Shown here: positions 37,091-49,042 of the stretch, piece by piece
Position numbering within the stretch: position 1 is the first letter of the stretch
Layout: every line of letters begins with the position of its first letter
Assembly (NCBI GenBank): GCA_013396915.1
Contig: VWZL01000579.1
Span: 558,001 to 622,000 of the forward strand
DNA: 64,000 bases
Reading direction: 5' to 3'
From: Stercorarius parasiticus
Lineage: Eukaryota > Chordata > Aves > Charadriiformes > Stercorariidae
Position numbers and translations under genes: made by a program
The notes under the pieces: model-generated
The model's database searches: none
What the model saw: only the letters and a program-made list of their open reading frames with translations
What the model was told of the DNA's origin: nothing

Positions 37091-40000
37091 TTTATGTCAT
37101 CATGTTTAGTCCTGGTTTTGGAGACAGCGATGGAATCATTGGTACTTCGTATTTTTCTGTCTTCTCCGTTTCTGTAGAATTGAGGAGAGTCAATAGCCTA
37201 ACTGCACTCATAGACTCTAACTTCAGACATATTTTATATGAATCACTATGGTTTACAAAGCCTGGCTAAACCCAGTGGAGTTACTTTTTTTCCAATGGAA
37301 GTGTCAGACTGCAGTGATACCTTACAACTTTGTGATACTGCTGTAGATGAAAAATCACAAATTAACCTGCTGATCGAGATAATTAGACAAAAGATCAAAT
37401 CTATTTTAATCGGCTATGGGACTTCTTACACAGAAAAACAGTAGAAGCTCTTAAGATTCTAACAAGCTGAATACAGCCAAACTCACTTGATTTCATTTCA
37501 AAGGGTTCAAAGTCCAAGTAAGGGGCAAAATTATTTTTGACTCTGAATAATGTTTAAAGAAACAAAGTACAAGAAAGCTGCATGGGTTGCAATGCTGAGA
37601 GAGAGAAGAGAAAAAAATTCTCAAAAAAAAAAAAAGTAAATAGTATATTAAACAAACCCCTTGCAAGTTTTCCTTAATCGTAGTCTAGCTTTGAAGAAGA
37701 GGGAGAAAGGCAAGTATCATAGATTCTCAGTCAAGCTATTTAGGTGGGGAACCCAAACCAGTTGATTTTTTAGTAACTGTCATCAGAAAAAGACCCATGA
37801 AGGCAACTGATGCCTAAAAGTAGTAAAAAAGGCCAGTAAAGGAAAGGCAGGGAGATAACCTGATAACCTTACTTTCAGAGTTGCCTACCTCAGAAAAATT
37901 AGGGTGTGGGTCCCCGCACACTGGGAACATACCTCAGTCACTGGAAGTAGTAGTCCTGCTGTTTCAAGAAGCACGGCATCACCATGCCTCTCCTATATCA
38001 GCAAGAAGTCTCCCAACAGATGGGCTACAGTTTCAGCCTCATGTGACATCTTTTATATTATTTTTTTTCTAATCTAATAAATAAAGAGTAGGTGCTGAAA
38101 GGATATGCTTCACCTGGAATATAACAGTAATAATGTACTGCAGCAATTAACATGTTCTGATATAGCTAGGATGCTCAACACACTTTAAACGCAAACTGAG
38201 TAAAAAGAACAAAGGAAGTTTAAATTTAATTTCCTTTAATACAAGTGATATTTTCTGTGGATCAGATACATGGCAAGCAGCATTTCTAACATCAACTTTT
38301 CATCATTTAGAAAACTTTTTGGAAGGCCTCCCTGGGACCAAACTGGAAATTCTGATGGACATATTTCAGTATGGAGCAGCTAAAAAATGGACTCAAACCA
38401 TGATTTAGCATTCATGGGTAGGATGCATGAAAGAAAGGAAGCCCTTTCTCACCAAAAGCATACCTGAGCAGAAGGAGACAATCCGACCAGGCTTCAGACT
38501 GTGCCAATAAAAATAATAAATATATACCCCTTTGGACAGGATGAGTGGTTTTCTCCCTCTTTCTGTCACATGTCAGCATAGCTTTAGTAAGAAAACCATG
38601 ACTGCAACAAAAAGCATTTGTCTTTGCCTTTTCTTCTAATCACATTCTACAAAGTCTACCATAACAGATTGACAACTTGGAAGTTATTAATGAATGCAGT
38701 TGCAGTCACCCCCCTTTTTATCACTAGGCTGGACATATAAAAGGGTAGCCCCTTAAACATTTCTCTTGCACGGTATAGGAAAAGTAAAGAATCCAGCAGA
38801 CAAAACCCCAAACATTTCATGGGAATGCAATTCCTCTCCCATCTTAGCAACACAAATTCTTCTCAGCATTGCCACAATATCTACCTTCGCGTTTTTCCTT
38901 CACTTATAATCACAGAAACACCAACTTGAATGCAGGGCTGGTCTTCTAACTAGCTAACTGCTTGTACCACCCAAAGCAAATCTGAACAACATGGCAGCTC
39001 GTCTGTCCCCACACTTGCTCTGCTGCTCCCGTTAACTGGCACTACCCAGAGAAGACAATAAGGATGGAGAAAAAACATTGTGCAGGAAAAGCTGCAAGGA
39101 AATACCTGCCTTGCCAGTTCCCCTTGCATACAAACAGTAGCTGTTAAAGGGTACACCTGCTTTGTACAGCATACAGAAAGAAACCCAAATATCTTAGAAA
39201 GGACATCTGCTGCAGAGTAGCAGGAGCAGATTCCCATCAACTCCAGAGAAGCTGGCTAACGTCACTGGTGAAAAACATCCTCCTTAGGAAAAGCAAAACA
39301 ACAAACAAACAAACCTGATAAAATGGTTAAAACTAAGGTGAAAACAAACAACACTTCCTATCAGTACAACACACCTACAACAGAGGGAAGCCGTAGCAAA
39401 GCAGGGAAGCCACACTGATACCATGCCCATAGCAAAGACCGACGCTGAGAATGTTTGCCATGTACCACAGTCAAAATAAGCGTTATCTGCACTGTGTGAT
39501 GCTGCCAGGGACACTGACAGTCTCAGCAAGTTTCCGGATTTGATGTATCAGGCATTGAGTTGCCATTGACCCACATGGAAAGGACAAACCTGAAAGGAGG
39601 GATTACAATTGGCACAGGCAACTTGGATTAAATCTGTATGATGGTAAAAATCAGGCTCAGATTTCTGCTTATATTTCCTCTCCCTTGCCCCCCAGAGCTC
39701 TCGTGATTAAAGAGTGGAGAACAATGTCAGATCTCACACAGAGTCAGCATGGCATGAGACGGGGAGTCTGAACTAAAGGGATTTTATGGATATATGCTTT
39801 CAAATGAAATCAAAACTTCCCTAGCATTGCAGCCCTTCTGATCCCGAGGCTTTCCCAACTTCTAGGGGTTATTGGCAGTTAACTAAGGACTTATTTTAAG
39901 GAATAACTGGGAAATTGCAATAGTCTGCATCTGTCATAAATAACCAGTCACAGCCTGATGTTGGACACTGCACTGCTGGGCACCCAGGCAGTCTGGAAGC

Positions 40001-42197
40001 ACAGAGGTCCTGCAGCTGGGGCTGGAGCGATGAGGGGGATTTTGCAGGCCCCGCCATCTCCTGTGCAGTCAGCTCCTGGCCACAGAAAACAGGCAGTTGT
40101 GCTTAAACTGGGGATTTAATCTGGGGGAACTGCAGTTACATGAAATCTCCATAGAGAGGAATCTTCCCTTATCACCTCCCCCAGGAAACGGGTGTTTAAA
40201 GAGTTATTTGTCCCAGATCATACTAGCAGACCAGCTTGGCTGTCACTTACAAGGACATTTGGGGGACTTATTAGATTATAAAATACTGAAGCATGATGAT
40301 TATTCAGCAAGTGCCCTCTCCAGTCACCACAACCATCATTTGTGGCTTACCAGCCAGAAACTTCGAGTCATGAAAGCGGAGGCTGTTGACTAGTGAGCCA
40401 CAGGGGCTCATCTCCAGCCCACCAAACTGTCTACCACAGCAGAGCTGGAGTGCAGCACTGGTGCACCTTAACTTTCAGTGAGGCATACCAGTCAGAGGCT
40501 GTTCTATCGCGTTCATCATGTATTATCTTGATACTTATGCAATGCAGGCTCTTTCATAAATTGTTCAGTAAGGGAGTTTGGCAATAGTTTCATGTTACAA
40601 GGCTTCTTTTTATATCTCCTGATGCCTCTTTCAGGCCCTATCTACCCATTCCTTGCAACTATTAATAAAGTATGCCTTCCTCCAGCTGTGAGAGCAGGCT
40701 TTGCAGCCTGCTCTTAAGCTATTGTTGCACTTTTAACAATTAAGACTTCACAGCTTAGACTTCATTATTTTCTTTCCTTGAATCCAAAGTGCATTTTTAA
40801 AGGAGCTATGTCAGCTGACATCTAGTCCTAAAAATAGGCATTCAAAAAACTAAAACCTATAGAAATAGGACTACTGCTCTGTATTAGCAAGAAAGAATTT
40901 GAGGGAAAAGTTAACTGTAAGCCAACTATCCTGACAGCACTCATGCTCATGCTGTCCTTTTAAAAAGCCTGTCCTCTTGCTACCCCTGCATTGGCTAGAT
41001 TCACCCACACAATGGACAGAAAGATGGAATACATAGATTATGTGTTATAATACATATTCTACAGCTATTACATATATTCCCCATATGGTACAGTCAGCAC
41101 TGATCTCACCACCATCTTTGCAGAAGACCACATCTAAATCATAGATAAAGCCCTAGAGCAATCGGGAGGTTACAGAAGAGAAGTGCAGAGTCAGGGTGCT
41201 GTCACACCGCTCAGCTCTGCTTCCTTTAGCCTGGACCACATCAGGGTAAGCGTTCTAGGTTCCAGCACAGCTGTACCCAAATCTGCTTGCCTCAGTTCAG
41301 CAAACCAAAGATCAGACACGGAAATTATGAAGAGTGAATAAGGATTTTGATTGCATCGTGTTTTAATTCTTTCATTTTTCCGTGCCACATTGACACATCC
41401 AAATTTTAGAAGATGCATGCTCTGTACTCCCTTAAAGCCACCCTTCTCTAAAATTTCTCACTTTTGGACGCTTAAAAAAAATGGAGGTGCTCAAAATAAA
41501 CAATCACTGAAAATCTTGGCCTATATCCCAGAAGGGAGCGAATCTAGTCACATACGCATCAACCTTCAAACTACACAAAAATTAAGCATTAGAACAGTAA
41601 AACCACAACAAGCAATATGGGAACAAAAAACTGAGTACAATGGAGCAGCTAAGATCACGTAGCTCTCACTTAACTATTTAAATCATAATTGATCACTACT
41701 TGGTTTGTTAGTCCCCGCCATGAACCAGAACCCCATGGACTTTCTGTTCCTTTACAAGCAACCGAAAACACAGATCCTATGCCATGAAACTTAAAATAGA
41801 TGCAGTCAGAGCCAATACTGTTGTTTTACCTGTGCTGTTTCCTCTTCCTTACTGAATGCCTGACATGAAGTCCCAGATTTCTCTTACTGACTGCTGCCAT
41901 TTCTGCCTTTTTTCAGTTTACTCCATCTTTCAGAGGAGTTGTTACCTCTGCCGTTCTGATGTCATTTTTAATTCAATGAGAATGTAAAGCTGTACAAAAG
42001 GTATATACTTGATAAGTATTCTTCTTCTTTTGTCTAAGCATATTCGTTCACAAAATCAAAACGCATGGCCAGAAGTAACAGGAAGCATCACTTCTTGAAC
42101 AATAAAACCACTGAAAGAAAAAGTTTTACAAGCCAGCTCTGGTCCACAGACCACAATGTAAAAGCTGTTAGATTAAATTATTTTCATTGTCTAGGGT

Positions 42198-42238
42198 GGA
42201 AAAAGGAAGGAGAGAAAGAAAGAAAGGGGAAAAAAAAA
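42198..42238. repeat. 41-bp polypurine tract
   Basis: Uninterrupted purines on the plus strand (GGAAAAAGGAAGGAGAGAAA, then AGAAAGAAAGG and an A-run), ending at TCC. This is a low-complexity tract. Confidence 0.85.
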
Positions 42239-43117
42239 TCCTTATACATCATTATTGTAATTAGGGCTGAAAAAAAGATGGGAATTTAATCCTATAGAAT
42301 ACTTTGGTATTCAACATTTTTTTCCTAAACAGGGATGAGTAAGTAAATACCAATTTTTTTAATTATTTTGGTTTCGGTAAAAGAATTTCCAATAAGAAAT
42401 AAAAGTTTGGGGTTATTTTGGGAAGAACCTCCTATTTTTAGTATTCAATTTTGTTTCAGTTTACTGGACTCTTCCTATTACATTTCTCATGAGAGCTACA
42501 GGACGGACCTTCTGCATCCCTCATCCTCTTCTATGGGATAATGACTGCCATAATGTACCAAGCTGCTCAAAGAGAACTAGTATTCTGCTGCTTAGTGGCA
42601 AATACCAGTTGGCAAGCAAGCTCAGACCAGCAAGGAGACTGGGAGCAGTAGGCGTGCAAACTATAAATTGATTAAAAACAAATACACTGCAAAAGGGAAA
42701 TGTAGAATTTACTCAAAACCAAATAGTCTCAAAATGGAAGGCTCCATTTTCTTTTCTGAAAGAAAAATAAAACAGCACAAAGTTCAAAAATTAAAAGTTT
42801 TGGGGTTTTTCTCATAACACATTAATTTTTCAGAAATTGTATTATAATGTCATCCTGATGGCTGATTCCTGCCCTGTCTGGATTTGTCCCTTTGAATCCC
42901 CGGTATTTCATATTCCCTAAAAGATAATTCTGTTATCAAAATCACCTTTGAATGTGAGGCAAAAAGCAGGTTAGGGCACAAGTGGTAGAGAAGCTATAGT
43001 AATATTTTCTTCCCGTCTATTAAGGAAACTCTGGGTGTTAGGGGAGAATGCAAAGGTTAGGCTTCTGAACATGTAGGTATCACAATGCTATTGTAATACA
43101 GGGAAGCAGGTCAGTTT

Positions 43118-43280
43118 GTTAGTTAAAATATACAGACCTGGCCAACGCGCCTCCTTATTTCTTTTCCAAGCTCTGCCAGTGACCTACCGTAGCCTTGCAG
43201 AAGTAATTTTGACTATATTTGAAAGGTCTAATAGATACCTCTTTTCTTCCACAAGATGCGTAAGACATAACTCATGTCTA
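43118..43280 (+). repeat. MIR/CORE-SINE-like fossil, plus strand
   Basis: The segment TTTTCCAAGCTCTGCCAGTGACCTACCGTAGCCTTGCAGAAG parallels the MIR-type core 'attcccagctctgccactgacctgctgtgtgaccttgggcaagt'. A diverged continuation runs to about 43280 (CTCTTTTCTTCCACAAGATG for 'cctcagtttcctcatctgtaaaatg'). The core match is good over about 40 bp and weak beyond it. Confidence 0.5.
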
Positions 43281-44020
43281 CACAATACTATAGAGGATCC
43301 ACAGTCAGAAATGAACTAGGGAAACAGAAAGTGGAAAGAAATATAACAAATGCATATTTGATGCTGTTCTCTAACCCTCTGTTTGATTAAATAACATGCC
43401 CTTCCCCCTATAGCTGTATTGAGTGGTTCTTGCTGCGCACTGTAGTTCTGTCACACTGGAATTGCTTCTCTCCAGCATGATGTAACATTATTTTATTCTT
43501 AAAGCCATTTTTTTAAATAGCTAAAACAAACTCATGAGAGAAGCTTTCAAAATCAATATTCCTCTTGGGTTTTCTCAGTTATTTTCTTCATACAGACCAG
43601 ATTGCTGCACCCACTCACTTAACACAGGAACGGAAGAGAAGGACAAGAGAGGAGAAAGCTCACACTCTTGAAATGCCCACGGTTGTCTCGGACAACCTGG
43701 AGGCCTGTCTAGGCTCAGGGCAGCTTTATTTTATACTTGGGTGAAAATGCTGCTTGAAGCTGGGCAGGAAACAAGCTTCACGAGCCCAAACCACAGATGG
43801 CACGCTTGCCTTCACCATATGATTCACCAGGGGCTGAAATCTGGGAGCTACCATTTGGAAGAGCCCGCTATGTCACTCCCGAAGCCCAAGCTGTGATGTC
43901 CACGGGCAAAAGGCAGGCAGGGTCTCTGGGTGCCAGCGTACAAAAGGAGCCTGTATGCATGAGAGCCCTCATCACTGGCAGACTCTAGGACTTGCAAAGT
44001 CAGACCAAGGAAGCCCAAAA

Positions 44021-44040
44021 TGCATATATATATATATGCA
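44021..44040. repeat. TA microsatellite inside a 20-bp palindrome
   Basis: A run of TA dinucleotides bounded by TGCA on both sides makes a 20-bp self-complementary tract. This is a simple-sequence feature with no evident function. Confidence 0.9.
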
Positions 44041-46990
44041 GAATGAGCAACAAACTTTCCACCCTGATGAAAGCACAATAAGGAAAATCTTTCCGACAGA
44101 TTCACAGCTGGTTTCAATCTACAGCCTAAGCATATCTAATGGGCCGCCTTTATCAGAGAAGCTCTCATAGGGTTCTGGCTGCTACTGAGGGCAGTTTGCC
44201 ACTGTGCACACCCCTCAACAAAAGTCAGAGAGGACACTGTGTACTCCCTACACGAACTGAGGCATAGGGTAATACAGACCATCTGCTACAAATTCTGGCC
44301 CTACTTGCACCTTTATTAAACCATTCCAGCTCCTAAGAGCTTACTGCAGTTAACGTAGCTGCCCTATTAAAGCATCAGAAAAAATGCAAGACATACCTCT
44401 CAAGAATCTTATTTCTTCTCATATCGCTCCCAGAGATAAATTAAAGGATTCTACTCATGTGAATACCAAAAGTAACACCTGGTCTCAAATGCTCCTGGGT
44501 GAAACTCTGGCCTCTCTACAGAAAGGAGAAGTTTTTCTGTTAGGAGAGGTTAAGAGAAGCTACCACGTTCAGTAAAAGCCAGATCTTTACCTTATTTTAC
44601 AGCACGCGCTACTTACTAAAAGAGAAAAAGTTCAAAACCCCTTATCCATTTATGACAATTTGTACACTAGGGACTTGTTGAGAAGTTACTGTGTGCATGT
44701 CGTGTAGTAAGTAAAAAGTACTTCAAATATACATGACTTTATGTTTCACCCCAGTGGTTTACAGATTTGTCCTGGGACAATAGAAGTTTACAGGGAAGAG
44801 GGAGATGTCTGTGATTAAGGCGGCTTTCAGCTCTTCTTCCTACAGATACCCCGTGGATATTGCTGTATTCTCCAGAATCTAAGCTTCCACTTAAAAAACA
44901 ATGAAGTTTCTAGCCCATCTGGGTTTGCGGAAGCAGAATGTAAACAGATGTACTGTTGTCTTATTTTAGAAGCTATAGCAAGCCAGACTGAAACAATAGC
45001 ACTAAGAAATGTCAACTGCTCCCATTCATCTCAGTGGGGTGGGGTGTTAACTTTGAAGCCTAATTGTGACCACTTTAAAGCCAACCTTTTAACCATTTCA
45101 CTGCTATTGCCACACCAGAAACTCCAAAGTAATGAACTTACCCAGCCTCTGTATTTGTATGCATTACTCTGAGATCTCCCATTCACTTGAAAAGGGCACT
45201 GCATTACAATCGAGCTAGTTTGAATATTCTTTCACTTAAGAAGTTAGCAAAATTGTTTGCTACTGTCTTTCAAAACTAGGGTTAAAAGAAAGTCAAGGGT
45301 GAAAGGTTAGCTTCATTGTTGATGCTCTCAAAGGTGCAACACGTGGGATTTCATGCTCTTTGCTTTGATCAGGGTGCGGGGATGGCAGTTCATTTCAATA
45401 AACTGACAAACAGCTACGTACAAAACTGAAAATAATTACTATTCAAATAACACAGCATCATCAATTAGGAGTAAAAAAAAAAATCCTAATGACGTAGTAA
45501 CAAGTACTTGCAACAATAAAAGAGGGAAAAGAGGGGAAAAGGGTCTTCATTTTCAAGGACTTGTGACTCTTGTTACCTTAAATGTAAGGTGCATCGGGCC
45601 TGGTTCTGAGCATACAGAAAAAACATCTTTCTGAAGATGTTTTACATCCACTTTCCAAGAAGTTGAAGCATTCTTCATCAGTAGTCCCTCTTAAGCCAAC
45701 ACATGAATTCTCCTCTGGGACCAACAGTTGAAGACTAGCTGCTCTATGCACACATTTTTGTCAACACGACTTCAGATGCTGTGGGAACTCACAGTGGAAA
45801 ATTATTAGGGCGAGTTACTCTAGTTCATGTTTTTGAGCATCCAGAAGCCCACTGGCATGCAGCTGGACGGTGGGTCCCAGAAGCAGTGGTGCTGGAGGGC
45901 ACAACAGAGATGGACTGGTCGCGTTTGATGAGGCTGTTTGCAGTCCGCCTGATGGCTCTCTGCTCAGCCAGCCCTCCTGCCCACCTCCCCAGCAGGATCT
46001 TTCTGCAGTGTCTGCCGTTGTGTCTGCCACAGGTCGTGGGTGGCACAGGACAGCTGCAGAACAAAATATGCATTATGTTAGTAACTCTTCCCATCTCCCA
46101 TTTCTACGGTTACATTTGCACTGATGATGCAGTCACAAGCCTATTTACTTGTCATTTTCTTCCTAACAGCACACATACTAGGCTGAGAAGTCAATACTAA
46201 CACCACCACAGCACTACTCTGGCCATCATTAGTACATCTGCATTAGGTACCTTAACTAGATAATGCTGACGTGTCTCAAGATGCCCTCAATGGAGCTACA
46301 GCCACCAGCTCAGTGGGAGTGAAACAGGATGGGGAGTATCATCCAAGTCAGCTACCTGGCAGAACTAAGAGAATGGTATCACCCAGCAAAAGATCTTGAA
46401 CAAGCAACTGGGACAGGAGTAACTTCTCTAGGTCACGGTGCAGCAACTGGAAGAAAGCAAGATGGAAGGATCTGCATAACCCAAGCTAAACATTTACAGC
46501 AAGATAACTTCTTGAGCGCACGTGTTCATTCCTGAATAAAACTATCTTTACTTGGGAAGGTCTTGAACTGGTAGAAGAGTGCCTATGTGTGGTAAGGAAT
46601 GGGGTTATTTTGGTAGAAGGGGGAAACTTTCCTGTCTACACAATGCCTAGGTGTTTGTGGAAACAAAGCCCTAATTCATGCAGTTCAGGTTCTTTCACCT
46701 GCTGCAACAGACAATACTCTGACATCGTTATTAGCACGTTATGAATGTACAATCCTTCCATGTGTAAACGTCCACTGCAAGCTGGGCATTAGGGTGTTTG
46801 GAGATTGCCCTAATAAAAACACCAAATTAAAAAACCTCTATTATCAGGTAACTGTATTTCCTAAATCTTGATCTTTAAACCACAACAGAATATTTATAAA
46901 ATGCTCATGATAGGAAACTGAAAATAAAACTCTCTTTTCACTTAAAAGCCTGCAAACACTCACTTCACATGCAAAAGGCCTGGTATGGAA

Positions 46991-47008
46991 AGACAGACAG
47001 ACAGACAC
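46991..47008. repeat. (AGAC)4 microsatellite
   Basis: Four tandem AGAC units, followed by ACCT. A short tetranucleotide repeat. Confidence 0.9.
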
Positions 47009-48589
47009 CTTAATTTTCTATCTACTTCAATCAGCTGGAGCAGGGTGCTCAGTTCTCTGCAGAAGGTGCTGAATAAGAACACATTTCACAGAAGTGTTAC
47101 AGTACTGTCGAACACGTTTTCTGCAGATGCTTAGAGGCACAGAACAAAGGCAGCTGAAAACAGACTTGGTAAGTTTACAGTTTTACTTTATCACTGTATT
47201 AAATTCCAATTCAACATCAATAAGGCACCACACACTTGTTATAGAAAGAATAAACAGCCTTATAAAAACTAGGCTCGCCACTCTTTGGCTTTGCCTCGCA
47301 TCCCCCTTCTTTTCAGCTGCTAACAAGTAAAACAACCCCCTGACAGCTGGATGTGCAGAAGCCTGTGCCGGTGGTGTCCCGGTCCGGAGCAACGCTGCGG
47401 GCTGGAATGCTGACGCTGGCAGGGCTGCCACTGCGTTTACTTAACACTCATTTCTCTCAGTCTGCTTCAGACCAGAAATGCAGGCAATGAAAACCTATTC
47501 AACCTTTGAGAAGCTCGCCATAGCGGTTAGCAGAGCCGGGTCTTTGCAGGTACATGAAAGAGGCTTTCAGGAGACGCTCCCATTCAAGGGAGGTAGAAAG
47601 AGAGCCCCCAGCTGTCTCTGGTTACCTTTTATTGGCATGAAAAGGGGGAGGCAGGAGGGGCAAGGTTTCAGGACAAATGAAAAACAAGCTTTCTAAGATT
47701 CACTGTTCAACCTCAAAACAAAAGCTGGGTGAATTTAAGCTAAAGGAGCTTAGTTCCATTTCTTTCAGTTTGGTAATTTATTACAGGGAAGAGAATGAAA
47801 AAGCTGTTTCGAGTAGTGGATTAAACATTACCCCGAAACAGAAGTAGAGCGGAAAAAACAGACGTTATGAATTCGGGAAGTTTCTCGGGCAAGTAAATAG
47901 CAATTTTGCAAACACATGAGAAAGTGTACCATATTAGTAGGTATCCAAGGATCTTTGGGTGAAAACGTTTACATCATGATGATAGCGGGACAAAACAGCT
48001 GCCACAGAAACATTATTAAGTAGAGGGTATAATCTGTAAACACTCGCCACCCAAATAAAACCAAGGTCTGTTGAGATCGAGGAGAAAGGCCTCGTTTCAG
48101 GAGGCAGGCGCAATGGATGCAGAAGCCAGCCCAGGGGGCAAGGTGAGGGTAGGAGAGTGTCACCAGCAGGAGTGGCACTCCGCTGGGGGAGGAGGCATGT
48201 CAGCTAGCAGACCCCCCTGCCCATCTCAGCCCACGGGGGCAGGCAGCCCACAAAGTCTGCACTGTCCCAACCTTGCAACAAGCCTGAATGAAACACAATT
48301 TTTGTGAGCCTTGCATGACATGGCAGACTCCCTGGGTGTGGTGGATGCACAGATTACTTCTGGGTTCACTCCACGCAGCACCGTAGGAGAGAAGACAGAT
48401 GGGCCAAAGCTTCCCCACAAGTATTAGAAAACCTATTGCCCCTCATGCAACCATGAGCAGTTTGTCTACCACCCAGCCATGCTGCATGGTGGGGCACAGT
48501 CCTCCAGCCTATAGCACAGCATGGTGCCGCAACAGGGTCAGCACGCACCCTCGCTCGTGTGAAGTGAAGAGTTAAGCCTCGGCGCAGGA

Positions 48590-48705
48590 TCGAGTCTCAG
48601 TTCTTCCCATTAAATGAGGACAGTGCCGTGTTCCTGCTTCACAAGATCTTTTAAAGAAATGTGAGGTCCTCAGACACTGCAGAAGAGGGGACCCCACAAG
48701 TCAGG
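48590..48705 (+). repeat. possible MIR-like fossil, plus strand
   Basis: GTCTCAGTTCTTCCCATTAAATGAGGACAGTG, followed by CACAAGATCTTTTAAAGAAATGTGAGG, resembles the MIR 3' half ('cctcagtttccccatctgtaaaatggggataat…cacagggttgttgtgaggatt'). The match is short and eroded, so this is tentative. Confidence 0.35.
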
Positions 48706-49008
48706 AATGCCTGCTAAATACGTTCAACAGTGAATTTAACAGATTACCTCAGTCAGGAAAACACAATTCGTAACTATAATACCTAATATTTACATAGTTC
48801 TCTATACAAACCTGTTATATTTTTGTAGAGGTGTACAAATATTACCTAATCAGTCACCAGAGGACACATGGCCAAAGCCTTGGCTTCTTGATGAACTGCA
48901 GAAGTCTTAAATTGTGACCACACACTCCAAGGTTTGTTGCATTGAATCTAGGCAACGCAAGTTTAGCTGCACTTGTGTACATACCTTGAGATAACTCAGA
49001 GCTCTTTA

Positions 49009-49042
49009 TAAATTTAGGTGGCCTTTATGCCACCTAAATTTA
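49009..49042. repeat. perfect 14-bp stem, 6-nt loop hairpin
   Basis: TAAATTTAGGTGGC (49009-49022), the loop CTTTAT (49023-49028), and the exact reverse complement GCCACCTAAATTTA (49029-49042). The word TAAATTTAGGT then appears again in direct orientation at 49035-49045, overlapping the right arm. The arms are too short and A+T-rich for a typical pre-miRNA, and there is no U-tract of a bacterial-type terminator. A local template-switch duplication or a transposon end is the likely origin. Confidence 0.9.

Larger units (their letters stand above)
31531..43117. other. A+T-rich DNA, no gene recognised
   Basis: Holds only simple repeats and poly(A) runs listed separately. The G+C-richer stretch 31600-31930 gives overlapping frames of 115 and 126 codons on the minus strand with no recognised domain. 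A short tandem (CAGCACCAATCT twice, 19 bp apart, near 34718) and a TTGCTGCAAC doublet near 36264 are minor. The segment near 39725-39775 has a weak MIR-like word (TCTCACACAGAGTCAGCATGGC) that I do not call. Confidence 0.55.
43281..48589. other. mixed-composition DNA with G+C-richer patches, no gene recognised
   Basis: Patches at about 43660-43990, 45830-46060, 47340-47440 and 48060-48560 are G+C-richer than the background with scattered CpGs, but none is a clear CpG island. The longest frame is 139 codons (45781-46200), starting at a non-ATG codon and with no recognised domain. A 63-codon ATG frame at 43797-43988 has a purine at -3 (ACAGATGG) but no recognised product. A GGTTGTC/GACAACC 7-bp hairpin lies near 43681. 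Confidence 0.5.

Noticed and set aside
39725..39775. Another MIR-like fossil (TCTCACACAGAGTCAGCATGGC)
   Set aside because: Only about 20 bp match and the order of neighbouring blocks does not hold.
43797..43988. 63-codon ATG frame with a fair Kozak context
   Set aside because: The length is within chance expectation, an 89-codon antisense frame overlaps it, and there is no signal or domain.
45781..46200. 139-codon plus-strand frame
   Set aside because: It has a non-ATG start, two antisense frames are open over the same bases, and the composition is G+C-biased with no recognised domain.
47340..47440. Small CpG cluster as a possible promoter
   Set aside because: The CpG-rich part is only about 100 bp with modest G+C, too short for a CpG island, and no TATA or initiator arrangement stands out.
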